Shown: positions 53,441 through 63,705, numbered from the stretch's first letter. The stretch: DNA of 64,000 nucleotides from Saprospiraceae bacterium (GCA_020631355.1 JAHDHL010000005.1:66525-130524); one strand, 5' to 3'. Notes: a model not told the origin generated them from the sequence alone. A program made the numbers and translations.

Positions 53441-53475
53441 GATTATTCGTTTAATCTTATTGATTATTCGTTCAA
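53441..53475. repeat. 14-nt direct repeats spaced by two helical turns
   Basis: GATTATTCGTTTAA (53441-53454) recurs as GATTATTCGTTCAA (53462-53475), 21 bp apart, one mismatch. The region lies between the divergent VanZ/beta-lactamase and RND operons, so it is a good candidate regulator-binding site. The rest of 53400-53736 shows no gene. Confidence 0.5.
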
Positions 53476-53736
53476 GTGTGGAAAAGGCTGAAGCCTAAAT
53501 AGGCTTTAGGAATGGGGGTGTGAAAATGGTGTGGAAAGCCATCCTTTGTCATCTAATACAAGAATATTGTTAAACATAATCTTGGCGATTGTCCATTATG
53601 TCATTCTTTCGTACCTAAAGCATGGATGAATCTTAAACTATATTCGTGTTTATGGGTCTTATCATAATATCCATTGCAAATAGGAATAGATTAGTTCTGG
53701 TCTTTCCTTTACCTTGCATCATAAAATCAAAACGTT

Positions 53737-54963
53737 TTGAAAGCGAACAATAATCAGGAAAAATCCGATGCCTCCAAGGAATCCACTTCCAAAACTTCCA
53801 AATGGCCGCTCAAAAGGATTATAGCTACCATTCTAACACTTGTTTTTTCTTTTATCATCGTCATGTTGTGTTCCAGTATTGTTTCCGCATGGATGGGAGC
53901 TTCTGAAGAAAAAGCAGAACAGATGAAATTGGAAAATGCAAAGAAGGAAGCAGAATCCGTTGAGGTAATCGGGGATGAGGTCAGAGTGCTGCTAGTATCC
54001 AATGAAAGTGTGAAGTCCGGATTTTCCGCCCAAGGAAGACTCAGGGCTTATGATAAGACAGATGTCGTGGCAGAAGTGCAAGGGATGATGAAACCTACCG
54101 ACAAAAGATTCAAAATCGGTACCCGATATGCCAAGGATGAGGTCATGATAGAAATGGATGATACGGAAGCAAGACTGGGACTCAAATCACAGAAAGCACA
54201 ACTCCACACAGCCATTACTGCCATGATGCCGGATTTGAAGATTGATATGCCGGAAAGCTATAACCAATGGAAGTCCTATCTTGATGCATTCGATGTTAAT
54301 CGTCCGATTAAGGATTTTCCAAAGTCCAAATCTGATAGGGAAGCGTATTATGTCTCTACCAAAAATCTACATACACAATATTATAATATCAAGAGCGCCG
54401 AAGTCCGATTGGGCAAATATCAGGTCAGGGCACCATTCTCAGGTGTTTTGGTGGCAGCAAATGTGAATGAGGGCGGACTGGTTCGCGCAGGTACACCATT
54501 GGGAACCCTGATGAATTCAGGGACATATGAAATGGAAGCAGCCGTACAGGTCGCTGATTTGAAATATATCAAGAATGGCAGTAGTGTCAAGGTGGTGTCC
54601 GATGATTCAGGTAAATCATGGAACGGTAAGGTCAAAAGAATAGGGGATATCGTGGATGCCACTACCCAGACGGCTACTGTTTATATAGGATTGAGCGGAA
54701 AGGGACTTCGTGAGGGACAATACCTAAGAGCCATCATCAATACTTCAGCCATCTCTAAGGCTATGGAGGTTCCGAGGAACTGGTTGGTGAATAATGACAA
54801 GTTATATGTGGTAAAGGATGACCAGCTGGAACTGAAAACCATAGAGGTTGTCAAAGTGGCTGGTGATAATGTCATCGTAAAGGGCTTGGATGACGGTGAT
54901 CGCCTACTTGCCGATAAGGTATCAGGTGCATTTGAGGGCATGAAAGTCAAAGTGGCTGAATAA
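53737..54963 (+). CDS. RND efflux periplasmic adaptor (membrane fusion protein)
   Basis: A 408-residue adaptor with an N-terminal membrane anchor (~26-52, RIIATILTLVFSFIIVMLCSSIVSAW). A split lipoyl-like domain reads VVAEVQGMMKPTDKRFKIGTRYAKDEVMIEMDD and LGKYQVRAPFSGVLVAANVNEGGLVRAGTPLGTLM. The hairpin between is short (about 130-220). A beta-barrel and a membrane-proximal domain follow (DGDRLLADKVSGAFEGMKV). It bridges the inner-membrane pump and the outer-membrane channel. The start codon is TTG (53737); no ATG precedes the anchor. First gene of the operon. Confidence 0.92.
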   Translation: MKANNNQEKSDASKESTSKTSKWPLKRIIATILTLVFSFIIVMLCSSIVSAWMGASEEKAEQMKLENAKKEAESVEVIGDEVRVLLVSNESVKSGFSAQGRLRAYDKTDVVAEVQGMMKPTDKRFKIGTRYAKDEVMIEMDDTEARLGLKSQKAQLHTAITAMMPDLKIDMPESYNQWKSYLDAFDVNRPIKDFPKSKSDREAYYVSTKNLHTQYYNIKSAEVRLGKYQVRAPFSGVLVAANVNEGGLVRAGTPLGTLMNSGTYEMEAAVQVADLKYIKNGSSVKVVSDDSGKSWNGKVKRIGDIVDATTQTATVYIGLSGKGLREGQYLRAIINTSAISKAMEVPRNWLVNNDKLYVVKDDQLELKTIEVVKVAGDNVIVKGLDDGDRLLADKVSGAFEGMKVKVAE

Positions 54964-54974
54964 AGATATTAGAC

Positions 54975-57900
54975 ATGAAAAATTTTATACAATATTTTAT
55001 CAAATATCCGGTCGCTGCCAATTTATTGATGTTCACCATTCTTGTTGGAGGAATATTTGGAGCTTCCATGATGAAATCGACATTCTTCCCTGAAGTGGAA
55101 GACCGATTGATTCAGATCCAAGCATTCTATCCCGGTGCATCACCTGAAGAAATTGAGGAGGGAATCGTACTGAAGATTGAGGAAAATCTAAAGGGATTGG
55201 AGGGGATTGAAAAAATCACCTCATCCTCCCAGGAGAATGCAGGCACGGTATCCGTTCAGGTACTGAAAGGCTATGATGCCAATGAAGTCATACAGGATGT
55301 GAGAAATGCCGTGGATGCCATCAGTTCTTTCCCGTCAGGAATGGAACCCGCTACCATTTTTGTAGCTGAGAGAACGGATTTTGCAATAGCTTATGGCCTT
55401 AGTGCGGATGTGGATTTGAAAACACTGAAGACCGAAGCCAGAAGAATTGAGGATGAATTGCGGGAAAAGGCAGAAGTGACGAATATCAGCCTGGGTGGTT
55501 TTCCCGATGAGGAAATAGAGATTGCATTCAAGGAAGATGCATTGCGTCGATACAGGATGACCTTTGCCGAAGCAGCCCAAGCCATCCAAAGGAATAACCT
55601 GATTACAACCGGAGGAACCATCAAGGGGAATACCGAAGAATTGCTCATTAGGGCGGATAACAAAAAATACTCGGCCGAGGAACTCAAGGATATCGTAATC
55701 CGTAGTTCTGCAGGAGGGTCGGTCATTCGGCTTTCTGATGTGGCAGTGGTCCAGGACAAATGGTCTGATAATCCCAACAGGGAATATATAGACGATTCCA
55801 AGGCAGTCATCATCAATGTTTTCCATACAAAGGCGGAGGATGTACTGACCATTTGCGGAAACGTACAGGATTATTTTGAGGAATATAATGCGCAACCCAA
55901 CAATATCTACAAGGCCACCAAGTTAAGGGACAGTTCGATAGCACTGAACCAACGTATTGCATTATTGGTAAAGAATGGAGTGACGGGATTCCTGATAGTA
56001 GTGGTCTTATTGGCTATGTTCCTGAATTGGAGACTAGCATTCTGGGTAGCCCTGTCTATTCCCGTATCCTTTGCGGGTATGTTCATCTTTGCTCCGATGT
56101 TGGGAGAAACCATCAATATCATTTCCCTGTTTGGGATGATACTCGTAATCGGTATTCTTGTGGATGATGGGATTGTCATTAGTGAGAACATCTATCAGCT
56201 CCATGAGAAAGGTGTGGATAAGGATGAGGCAGCCATAGAGGGAACCATGAATGTACTCCCGGCAGTTACGGCAGCCATCATCACAACCATCATTGCATTC
56301 AGTACCTTTTTCTTTCTGGATAGCGCCATCGGAGAATTCTTTTCCTCCATGGCCATTATCGTAATGTTTTCCCTCTTGTTTTCCCTAGTGGAAGGGGCGT
56401 TGATTCTACCCGGACATGTTGCTCATTCCAAGGCAATGGATTTGGGACAAAAAAAGAATCTGGTCTCAAAATGGTTGGATCAATTCATGCTTTTCCTAAG
56501 GGATAAGTTGTATGCACCCATATTGCGATTGATTACGATGAATGCCGCTACGGCATTCGCTACTCCGATTGTACTGATTGCGCTCATTTACCTGAGTGTA
56601 GGGGCTTTCCGTTCGGGTAAGGTACAGGGAACATTCTTTCCTGATATTCCCTTGGATGCCGTCAATGCCACACTTAAGATGCCAGCAGGTACCCCATCCC
56701 ATATCACCGAAGCCCAATTGGATAAGGTGGAAGCAGCAGTAGTCAAGGTGAATAAGAAAATCAAGGAGGAAATTTATAATGGTGAGAATGATTATGTGAT
56801 TTCCGTACAGAAGACGGTAGGGCCGACCACTTACGATGGTAGGATGACCATCAATCTTGAAAGTGCAGAAATCCGGGGTGATGAAATGACAGAACGGGAG
56901 TTTTCCAATTTAGTTCAGGAAGCGATGGAACCCTTGGAAGGAGAGGAGTACTTCTCTATGCAGAATATCAGTCCGTTCGGTGTTCCTGTTTCCGTATCTC
57001 TTTTGGGAGCTGACAAGGAAGAACTGAATAATGCCCTCGAAGAATTCACAGGTGAATTGGAAAAGATGGAGGACCTTAAGGATATCGTTGATGATAATCA
57101 AGAGGGTTTGAGGGAAGTTAATATAGAATTGAATGCTAAGGCCAAATTCCTTGGATTGAACCTGAATGATGTCATCGGTCAGGTGCGTCAGGGATTTTTT
57201 GGTTACGAGGTCCAACGCCTACAAAAGGGTAGGGATGAGGTCAAGGTCTGGGTTCGATATGAGAATGCTGACCGTTCCAATCTGAATAAGTTGGAGGAAA
57301 TGCGTGTCCGTTTTGCGGATGGTAGGGAATTTCCCCTAAAGGAAATCGCTGATTTGAAGATAGACCGTGGGGTAGTCAATATCAGGCACCTGGATGGAAA
57401 ACGGGTAGTGAATGTGACGGCGGATGTCGCATCGAATGATGTCTCCGTATCCGAAGTGAATGCCGTTGTGAACGATTCGATTTTACCCGCAGTTTTGGCC
57501 AAATATCCGGGTGTTTCCTTGGATTATGGTGGACAAAAAGAAGAACAGATGAAAATGCAGACTTCAGGTATGAATGTCCTACCCATCATTCTTTTTGCCA
57601 TGTTCTTGGTCATAGCAGTCGTATTTCGCTCCGTAAGCCAATCCGCAGTCGTATTCCTACTGATTCCATTCTCCTTTATTGGAGTAGTGGGAGGGCATTA
57701 CCTGATGGGGAAGCCTATCAGTATGCTTTCTTTCCTTGGAATCATCGCATTGGTGGGTATTCTTGTGAATGATGCACTGGTTTATATATCTACTTATAAT
57801 GATATGGTTCGGGAAGGCAGGACCCAATGGCAGGCTACATTTGATGCCAGTATCAGTCGTTTCAGACCCATCGTCCTGACTTCCATCACAACAGTAGCGG

Positions 57901-58211
57901 GACTGATTCCATTACTGTTCGAACAAAGTACACAAGCGCAGTTCTTGATTCCGATGGCCATATCAGTAGCATTCGGTCTGATGATGATTACCGTAATCAT
58001 CCTATTGTTATTGCCTGCATTGCTCATTATACTGAATCGTATGAAATATGTCTTGGTTTGGGCATTCACGGTAGCGCTGGGAGGTGAATCCCCCACCTAT
58101 CTATCCGTCGAACCCCACTATCAAGGGAAACGCCACTGGGTATTAGGACTGATGACCGCTTTGATTGCGGTGTACATCCTGGTAGTCATTTATAATATGA
58201 GATTTGGATAG
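54975..58211 (+). CDS. RND-family efflux transporter permease (AcrB/HAE1-like)
   Basis: A 1078-residue inner-membrane proton-driven pump with 12 membrane helices in two halves and two large periplasmic loops. The N-terminus (FIQYFIKYPVAANLLMFTILVGGIFG) and the proton-relay region (VIGILVDDGIVISENIYQL, helix 4) are diagnostic; the second half has the equivalent ALVGILVNDALVYISTYN. The length is normal. It lies 11 nt past the adaptor stop. The exported substrate is unknown; this divergent HAE1-like group is common in Bacteroidota. Confidence 0.96.
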   Translation: MKNFIQYFIKYPVAANLLMFTILVGGIFGASMMKSTFFPEVEDRLIQIQAFYPGASPEEIEEGIVLKIEENLKGLEGIEKITSSSQENAGTVSVQVLKGYDANEVIQDVRNAVDAISSFPSGMEPATIFVAERTDFAIAYGLSADVDLKTLKTEARRIEDELREKAEVTNISLGGFPDEEIEIAFKEDALRRYRMTFAEAAQAIQRNNLITTGGTIKGNTEELLIRADNKKYSAEELKDIVIRSSAGGSVIRLSDVAVVQDKWSDNPNREYIDDSKAVIINVFHTKAEDVLTICGNVQDYFEEYNAQPNNIYKATKLRDSSIALNQRIALLVKNGVTGFLIVVVLLAMFLNWRLAFWVALSIPVSFAGMFIFAPMLGETINIISLFGMILVIGILVDDGIVISENIYQLHEKGVDKDEAAIEGTMNVLPAVTAAIITTIIAFSTFFFLDSAIGEFFSSMAIIVMFSLLFSLVEGALILPGHVAHSKAMDLGQKKNLVSKWLDQFMLFLRDKLYAPILRLITMNAATAFATPIVLIALIYLSVGAFRSGKVQGTFFPDIPLDAVNATLKMPAGTPSHITEAQLDKVEAAVVKVNKKIKEEIYNGENDYVISVQKTVGPTTYDGRMTINLESAEIRGDEMTEREFSNLVQEAMEPLEGEEYFSMQNISPFGVPVSVSLLGADKEELNNALEEFTGELEKMEDLKDIVDDNQEGLREVNIELNAKAKFLGLNLNDVIGQVRQGFFGYEVQRLQKGRDEVKVWVRYENADRSNLNKLEEMRVRFADGREFPLKEIADLKIDRGVVNIRHLDGKRVVNVTADVASNDVSVSEVNAVVNDSILPAVLAKYPGVSLDYGGQKEEQMKMQTSGMNVLPIILFAMFLVIAVVFRSVSQSAVVFLLIPFSFIGVVGGHYLMGKPISMLSFLGIIALVGILVNDALVYISTYNDMVREGRTQWQATFDASISRFRPIVLTSITTVAGLIPLLFEQSTQAQFLIPMAISVAFGLMMITVIILLLLPALLIILNRMKYVLVWAFTVALGGESPTYLSVEPHYQGKRHWVLGLMTALIAVYILVVIYNMRFG

Positions 58212-58255
58212 TAGACTCATGAATCCAGTTTCAACCATCATCAAATAGCATTCGT

Positions 58256-59602
58256 ATGCCGACTTACTTATATCGAATCATATATACATCTGCCTTACTT
58301 TGGTTTTCAACGGGTTTGATGGCCCAGACTCCCATTTCCCTGTCAGAAGCGATAGAAATTGGTTTGGGGAACAATTACCAGATTAAGATTGCAGAAAAGG
58401 AACTCAGTATTGCGGAGAATAACAATACCCTCAAGGCCACGGGTAGATACCCTGTGATTGATTTCAATCTTTCTTCGAATAATACATTCACAAGAAGTAA
58501 TAATCCGGCAGGTTTCGTTCCTAAGGTAACCAATGTCAATTCTGGTCTTACGCCTAGTGTTGACTTAAGATGGACGGTTTTTGATGGCTTCACTTTCAAG
58601 ATCAATAAGCAACGCCTGGACCAGTTGCAGATGCAGGGTGGAACACAGGTCAAGGTGGCTGTTGAGAATACGATTCAATCCATCATTTTGGCCTATTATC
58701 AGGCATTGATACAAAAGGAACAGTTAGGCGTATTGAATGAGGTGATAGACCTGTCCCGTTCTAGGATTGAATACCAAAAGGTAAGACAGGAATTTGCACA
58801 GGCGGGCACTTTTGATGTATTACAGAGTGAGGATGCCTATTTGAATGATTCAACTTCGTTGGTGATTCAAAATAATTCCTACCAATCGGCCCTGCTTAAT
58901 TTGAAGCTGGCAATGGGAGTGGATGATACTGATGTATTATATGAACCGAACGAATCCTTGGAATTGCCCAAGACCAATTACGAATTTTCAGATTTGGAGC
59001 AAAAGATGTTTGTTGAGAATCAGAATATTCGCCAGCTCCTCATTGCACAGCAATTATCCAAATTGAATACGGACCTGCAAAAAGCGGCAAGGAAATATCC
59101 TACCATATCCTTGGGTTCCGGTATTTCCGCCAACGGTTCTGCATTCTGGCAGAGTGGTACCAATCCATTCACACAGGAACCATTCGGAGGGGATTTGAGT
59201 GGTAATGTGAATTATTATCTCAATCTCACCGGAACCTACAATATCTTCGATGCAGGTAACAGGAAAAGGGCAGTTCAGAATGCCAAGATTGAGGAAGAAA
59301 TCGCTGCCATGAATATCGAGGATCTCAAACGGAACCTATCGGCACAACTTAGGATTACCCTTGATAATTATAATAATCAGCTGCAACTCGTTGATTTGAC
59401 CGAACGATTGATAGAAAGTGCGGATAAGAACCTGAAGATTGCAGAGGAAAGATTCAAGGGGTCCCTGATTACTTCCTTTGATTATCGGGCAGTCCAATTG
59501 AATTATATCAATGCGTCCCAATCCCGACTGAATGCCATATTCAATTTGAAGAATACCGAGACGGAATTGATTCGACTCATAGGTGGAATGGTAAGGGAAT
59601 AG
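58256..59602 (+). CDS. TolC-family outer-membrane efflux protein
   Basis: A 448-residue exported protein: a signal peptide (LYRIIYTSALLWFSTGLMAQ), then two internally repeated halves of long helices with short strands. PISLSEAIEIGLGNNYQIKIAEKELSIAE opens the first half, and LEQKMFVENQNIRQLLIAQQLSKLNTDLQKAARKYPTISLG opens the second. It forms the trimeric tunnel of a tripartite efflux system with the adaptor and pump encoded just upstream. Confidence 0.93.
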   Translation: MPTYLYRIIYTSALLWFSTGLMAQTPISLSEAIEIGLGNNYQIKIAEKELSIAENNNTLKATGRYPVIDFNLSSNNTFTRSNNPAGFVPKVTNVNSGLTPSVDLRWTVFDGFTFKINKQRLDQLQMQGGTQVKVAVENTIQSIILAYYQALIQKEQLGVLNEVIDLSRSRIEYQKVRQEFAQAGTFDVLQSEDAYLNDSTSLVIQNNSYQSALLNLKLAMGVDDTDVLYEPNESLELPKTNYEFSDLEQKMFVENQNIRQLLIAQQLSKLNTDLQKAARKYPTISLGSGISANGSAFWQSGTNPFTQEPFGGDLSGNVNYYLNLTGTYNIFDAGNRKRAVQNAKIEEEIAAMNIEDLKRNLSAQLRITLDNYNNQLQLVDLTERLIESADKNLKIAEERFKGSLITSFDYRAVQLNYINASQSRLNAIFNLKNTETELIRLIGGMVRE

Positions 59603-59603
59603 T

Positions 59604-60947
59604 ATGAAAGAAGGTATAAAGGCATGGTTAAGGAAACAGGCAACGGATGAGAAATCCGTGATTTTATTTCTCATCAAGGGATATTTCCTACTTACACTTT
59701 CCTGTTTTCTCATCCTGATGTTACCCTGGTCCCAGCAAGGGACATTATCCATCGTAGATCAGATTTTCTTTGCTACATCAATTGTCAGTACCACTGGATT
59801 GGCACCTGCTGATTTTGCTTCGTCCTATACTACGTTTGGGCAAGTGGTCAGTTTGTTTTTTATCCAATTGGGTGGCATAGGTTATATGGCATTGTCCTCG
59901 TTCATCATATTGAAACAGGTATCCAGATTGCCATCCATTTCAGTACGATTGTTGCGTTTGGAATTCAATCTGCCCCAACGATACCCATTGTTACAGTTCA
60001 TTTATAGTGTCATCATTTTCACGATACTGATTGAGGTCGTTGGTGCTGTTTTCCTGTATTATGGTTTTAGGAATGAGGGCATGGAATATCCCATATGGAA
60101 TGCTGTATTCCACAGTATCTCCGCTTTTTGTACAGCAGGATTCAGTCTGTTTGGTGATTCGATGACATCATTCAAGGATAACCGCCTCATCACTACTACA
60201 ATATTGGTGATTTCCCTCTTGGGTTCTATCGGATTCATTGTGTTATTGGATTTTTGGAATCGATTGACCCGTAAAAGGAAACGCATTACACTTACCTCCA
60301 AAATCATTCTTATTGCCACTTTTTTCATCTGCTTTATGTCCGCAGTCCTGGTATTCATTTCCGATGCGTCATTGTACCAATCAGGGTGGGCAGGATGGAT
60401 GGAAGCGGTATTCCAGAGTGTATCCGCACATACAACCGTTGGTTTCAACAACTATGATTTGGGACAATTGGGAACGGCATCCATTTTCGTATTGATTATC
60501 GTAATGATTGTGGGAGCATCACCTGCAGGAACAGGAGGTGGAATCAAGACGACTTCAGCTACTGCGATTTATGCCGTAGTGGAATCCGTACTGAAGAAAA
60601 GGACGCATATTCTTTTTCTTGGAAAAGAACTTCCCGACAACAATTTATACCTTGCCATCACAACCGTGGCATTCTACTTACTGTTACTTATCTTAGGAAC
60701 CTGGGGTGTCATGATAACCGATGGTGACCGATTGGGCTTCGCCAATGTACTATTCGAATGTGCATCTGCCTTGAGTACGGTAGGTATATCCACAGGGATA
60801 ACCGGTGATTTATCCGACGGAGGTAAACTACTGGTTTCCTTATTGATGTTCATAGGACGATTGGGTGTGCTGACTTTCGGTTTCGTATTGATTTCGGAAG
60901 CACCTGAGATGAGACGGAAGCCACAAATTGAGGATATCGCTCTCTGA
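59604..60947 (+). CDS. TrkH/KtrB-family potassium channel subunit
   Basis: A 447-residue membrane protein with four M1-P-M2 repeats. Selectivity-loop regions are visible as STTGLAPADF (P1), CTAGFSLFG (P2), HTTVGFNNYD (P3) and STVGISTG (P4), each with the filter glycine. The length fits KtrB. The start is 1 nt past the tolC-like stop, so it is on the efflux transcript, which is unusual. No KtrA/TrkA regulatory subunit is next to it. Confidence 0.94.
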   Translation: MKEGIKAWLRKQATDEKSVILFLIKGYFLLTLSCFLILMLPWSQQGTLSIVDQIFFATSIVSTTGLAPADFASSYTTFGQVVSLFFIQLGGIGYMALSSFIILKQVSRLPSISVRLLRLEFNLPQRYPLLQFIYSVIIFTILIEVVGAVFLYYGFRNEGMEYPIWNAVFHSISAFCTAGFSLFGDSMTSFKDNRLITTTILVISLLGSIGFIVLLDFWNRLTRKRKRITLTSKIILIATFFICFMSAVLVFISDASLYQSGWAGWMEAVFQSVSAHTTVGFNNYDLGQLGTASIFVLIIVMIVGASPAGTGGGIKTTSATAIYAVVESVLKKRTHILFLGKELPDNNLYLAITTVAFYLLLLILGTWGVMITDGDRLGFANVLFECASALSTVGISTGITGDLSDGGKLLVSLLMFIGRLGVLTFGFVLISEAPEMRRKPQIEDIAL

Positions 60948-60976
60948 TTGTAAACCACTTGAAGAATTTTAAAACG

Positions 60977-61504
60977 ATGAGAAAGGTAATCATATTGATA
61001 TTGGGTTTTGCTATGATTTGGGCATCCTGCCAGATGGATAATCCGAATGTGGATGTGGAAACGGGAAAGGATGAATTGAAATCCTTGGAATTGGACCATG
61101 ATTTGGATGAAATGGAATTGGCTTACAAGGATATCCTATATGTACCCATTTACTCCGATATTTATATTGATGCCCAAAACCAGAACAACCTGCTTGCAGC
61201 CACACTGAGCATCAGGAATACCAGCGAACAGGATTCCTTATTCATTTCCAGAATTGAGTATTATAATACTGAGGGGACACTCGTCAAGGAATACATCGAG
61301 AATCCCATTTCCCTTACGCCCATGGCGACGGTGAACTATGTCATCGAAAAAGAAGATGACACAGGAGGTCCAGGAGCCAATTTCATCATTGAATTAGAGG
61401 CCAAGAACCGGAATATAAAGCCCTTGGTCCAAGCCATCATGATAGGGGAGAAAGGCAATAAGGGCTTCGCATTCACTACGAATGGCCATTCGATCCTCAA
61501 ATAA
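60977..61504 (+). CDS. DUF3124 lipoprotein
   Basis: A 175-residue lipoprotein (MRKVIILILGFAMIWASC, Cys18). The rest is the DUF3124 domain: ILYVPIYSDIYIDAQ, LLAATLSIRNTSEQDSLFISRIEYYNTEGTLVKEYI, MATVNYVIEKEDDTGGPGANFIIELEAK and AIMIGEKGNKGFAFTTNG are close to the family consensus. Function is unknown. The ATG at 60977 gives the proper signal; a TTG at 60959 would add six residues. It lies 29 nt past the potassium-channel stop. Confidence 0.9.
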   Translation: MRKVIILILGFAMIWASCQMDNPNVDVETGKDELKSLELDHDLDEMELAYKDILYVPIYSDIYIDAQNQNNLLAATLSIRNTSEQDSLFISRIEYYNTEGTLVKEYIENPISLTPMATVNYVIEKEDDTGGPGANFIIELEAKNRNIKPLVQAIMIGEKGNKGFAFTTNGHSILK

Positions 61505-61524
61505 TGGATACGCACTCTTGGGTA

Positions 61525-62343
61525 TCACAATACCAATTGTCCTTCAGGAGTCTTGATATCCATGAAGTCGGGTTGTTCATGGACGATATCCTGCCACATG
61601 GGTTGGAAACTGAAGTAGCCGGCCAGAGGGAATCCTACTTCGTAGTTGCGGGTTTTCAGAGCTGTATCATGGTCGATGGAAATCAGTTCATTCCCAGTGG
61701 CTTCCGCCAATAATTGGGATTGGCAGGTACGTTCCATGGTTGTGAACCAAAAGACACACTCCTCTATGCTTTTACCAACAGTAAGAAGTCCGTGATTCTG
61801 AAGAATGACTGCTTTCATATCACCCAGGGCTTCTGCTATCCTGTCGCCCTCACTCAATTCTCCCACTACACCCGTATAATCGTTGAATAACCCATGATCC
61901 TGATAAAAAATGCAGGAATCCTGCGTCAATGGGTCAAGTAGCTTACCCATGGCAGACCAGGTTTTTCCGTATATGGTATGGGAATGTGCAGCAGCAATGA
62001 CATCGGGCCGGGCTTTGTGTATGGCGGAATGAATGGCAAAAGCTGCCTTATTCAGTGCTTGGTGCTTACCTGCCACGATTTCGCCCTCCTCGTTCACCAA
62101 TATCAAATCGGACATTTTCATTCTTCTGAATGAAACACCAAAGGGATTCACCCAAAAACAATCCGTATGTTCAGGATCCCTACAAGTGATGTGTCCGGCA
62201 ACACCCTCCGAAAAACCGAACTTACCAAAGATGCGATAAGCTCCTGCCAACATCATTTTCAGATAATGTCTTTGGGCTTCCACAGTATCAAATTGCGGAT
62301 AATTGACCATTTTCTCTATTCCGGGAGGATTTTGTACTGCCAT
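61525..62343 (-). CDS. class II aldolase/adducin family protein
   Basis: A 272-residue zinc aldolase-fold protein. Motifs are GFSEGVAGHITCRDPE near residue 45, AAHSHTIYGKTWSA (metal-binding HSH at about 119-121) and VILQNHGLLTVG (third His, ~182). Related enzymes act on fuculose-phosphate, ribulose-phosphate or aldol adducts; others are decarboxylases of the adducin group. The substrate cannot be assigned. The start at 62343 was chosen because the frame from 62421 has no good reason to be longer. Its stop converges with the DUF3124 gene, 20 bp apart. Confidence 0.9.
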   Translation of the reverse strand: MAVQNPPGIEKMVNYPQFDTVEAQRHYLKMMLAGAYRIFGKFGFSEGVAGHITCRDPEHTDCFWVNPFGVSFRRMKMSDLILVNEEGEIVAGKHQALNKAAFAIHSAIHKARPDVIAAAHSHTIYGKTWSAMGKLLDPLTQDSCIFYQDHGLFNDYTGVVGELSEGDRIAEALGDMKAVILQNHGLLTVGKSIEECVFWFTTMERTCQSQLLAEATGNELISIDHDTALKTRNYEVGFPLAGYFSFQPMWQDIVHEQPDFMDIKTPEGQLVL

Positions 62344-62540
62344 GACTTTGCTTTTGTTGATTCTGAATCCCAATGTAGGGAATCCTATAAAAGGAATGAA
62401 ATAGAAATTCCATTTGTTCATCTTCCCGACCTTTTCTTGATGGATTGATCCATTGATGATGAATAGTTTTTAGGTGATAGTGTCGGGTATGCAGAATGTT
62501 CCCTCTTGTTTTTATGATGGATTCGACCCAACTTTGTCCT

Positions 62541-63563
62541 ATGAGACTGCACATGATATGCTTATTGGGGATTTTGGGATTGACATTGGGTTGGTCCTGT
62601 AATACAGCTACTAAGACCAAGGATATGAAAGAGGAATATCTAAAGAATCTGGCCTGTGATATAGAAACAGGAATCTGCGCTCCGACAGCGGATAAGGGGA
62701 TGGAGGAAATTACATTGGATGCAGTGAAGAAAGTCCGGTTATTGTACTATACGGACCCGATTTGTTCTGCGTGTTGGGCTATTGAACCCGAGTTGAGGAA
62801 ATTCAAACTGGAGTATGGCCATCTGATGGATATCGAATATAAGATGGGTGGTTTGCTTCCCGGATGGGAGGGGTTTGAGGATCAGTCGAATGGCATTTCG
62901 AAACCGAGTGATGTGGCACATCATTGGGACGAGGTAGGTGAATATACGAAAATGAGTATTGATGGTGATGTCTGGTTGGAAGACCCATTGGATTCTTCCT
63001 TTCCACCTTCAATTGCATTCAAGGCGGTACAACAGCAAGGAGAGGATTTGGCATTGCGATTCCTTAGAAGAATTCGGGAGCAGGTATTTTTGGAAAAGAA
63101 AAATATTACCAAAACCGAAGTACTAATTGCTGCTTTGAAAGATTGTAATGGTAATACCGAGCAATTCCTGGAAGATTATCAGAATGAGAAAATAGAACAG
63201 CAGTTTCAGAATGAAATGCAAGAGGGTAGGGAATTAGGTGTAAGGGGTTTCCCGACTTTTATATTTGTGAATCAGGGGGGAAAAGGAATCAGGATTTCAG
63301 GTATGTCCGGTTATGATAATTATATCTTAGCTTTAGAAGAAATAATGGGAGAAAAAATAAATCCTAAACCCATTCGATATAATATTGAGACCTTATTGGA
63401 TAAATATGATTATTTGGCTACCAAGGAAATTTCCTTTGTACTATCCTTGGATGAAAAGGAAGTTTTATCCCAATTGGAAAATTTGGTAAAAAATGGCAAG
63501 GTCAAAAAGGAAAAACAAAAATATTCTGATTTTTGGAGATGGTTGGATAATGGAAATATATAG
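62541..63563 (+). CDS. DsbA/FrnE-like thioredoxin-fold lipoprotein
   Basis: A 340-residue lipoprotein (MRLHMICLLGILGLTLGWSC, Cys20). The thioredoxin-fold core carries the redox motif C-S-A-C (DPICSACWAIEPEL, about residues 75-78) with the helical insert of DsbA-type proteins, and a cis-Pro region RGFPTFIFV (~235). A helical C-terminal extension of about 90 residues follows. Related proteins include FrnE-like oxidoreductases and the YjbH/SpxH adaptors; attachment to the membrane by a lipid suggests a periplasmic thiol-disulfide role. The start at 62541 was chosen for the lipoprotein signal. Confidence 0.88.
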   Translation: MRLHMICLLGILGLTLGWSCNTATKTKDMKEEYLKNLACDIETGICAPTADKGMEEITLDAVKKVRLLYYTDPICSACWAIEPELRKFKLEYGHLMDIEYKMGGLLPGWEGFEDQSNGISKPSDVAHHWDEVGEYTKMSIDGDVWLEDPLDSSFPPSIAFKAVQQQGEDLALRFLRRIREQVFLEKKNITKTEVLIAALKDCNGNTEQFLEDYQNEKIEQQFQNEMQEGRELGVRGFPTFIFVNQGGKGIRISGMSGYDNYILALEEIMGEKINPKPIRYNIETLLDKYDYLATKEISFVLSLDEKEVLSQLENLVKNGKVKKEKQKYSDFWRWLDNGNI

Positions 63564-63568
63564 AAGTA

Positions 63569-63604
63569 AAAACACCGATTTAAATGCATTTAAATCGGTG
63601 TTTT
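63569..63604 (+). terminator. terminator of the DsbA-like gene
   Basis: A perfect 16-bp stem (63569-63584 with 63589-63604) with a 4-nt loop and flanking A and T runs, 6 nt past the stop. Confidence 0.85.
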
Positions 63605-63705
63605 ATGATAAGGTCATCTTAAGAATATCCCATCAGATATGAAATGTGAATTCCTATATTTAAAATATAATTTTCGATGACCCAAAGAATGATATAATCC
63701 ATACA

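Noticed and set aside
55335-55895. Long minus-strand frames inside the RND pump gene
   Set aside because: Antisense to a clearly coding, conserved region; composition is that of complementary codons.
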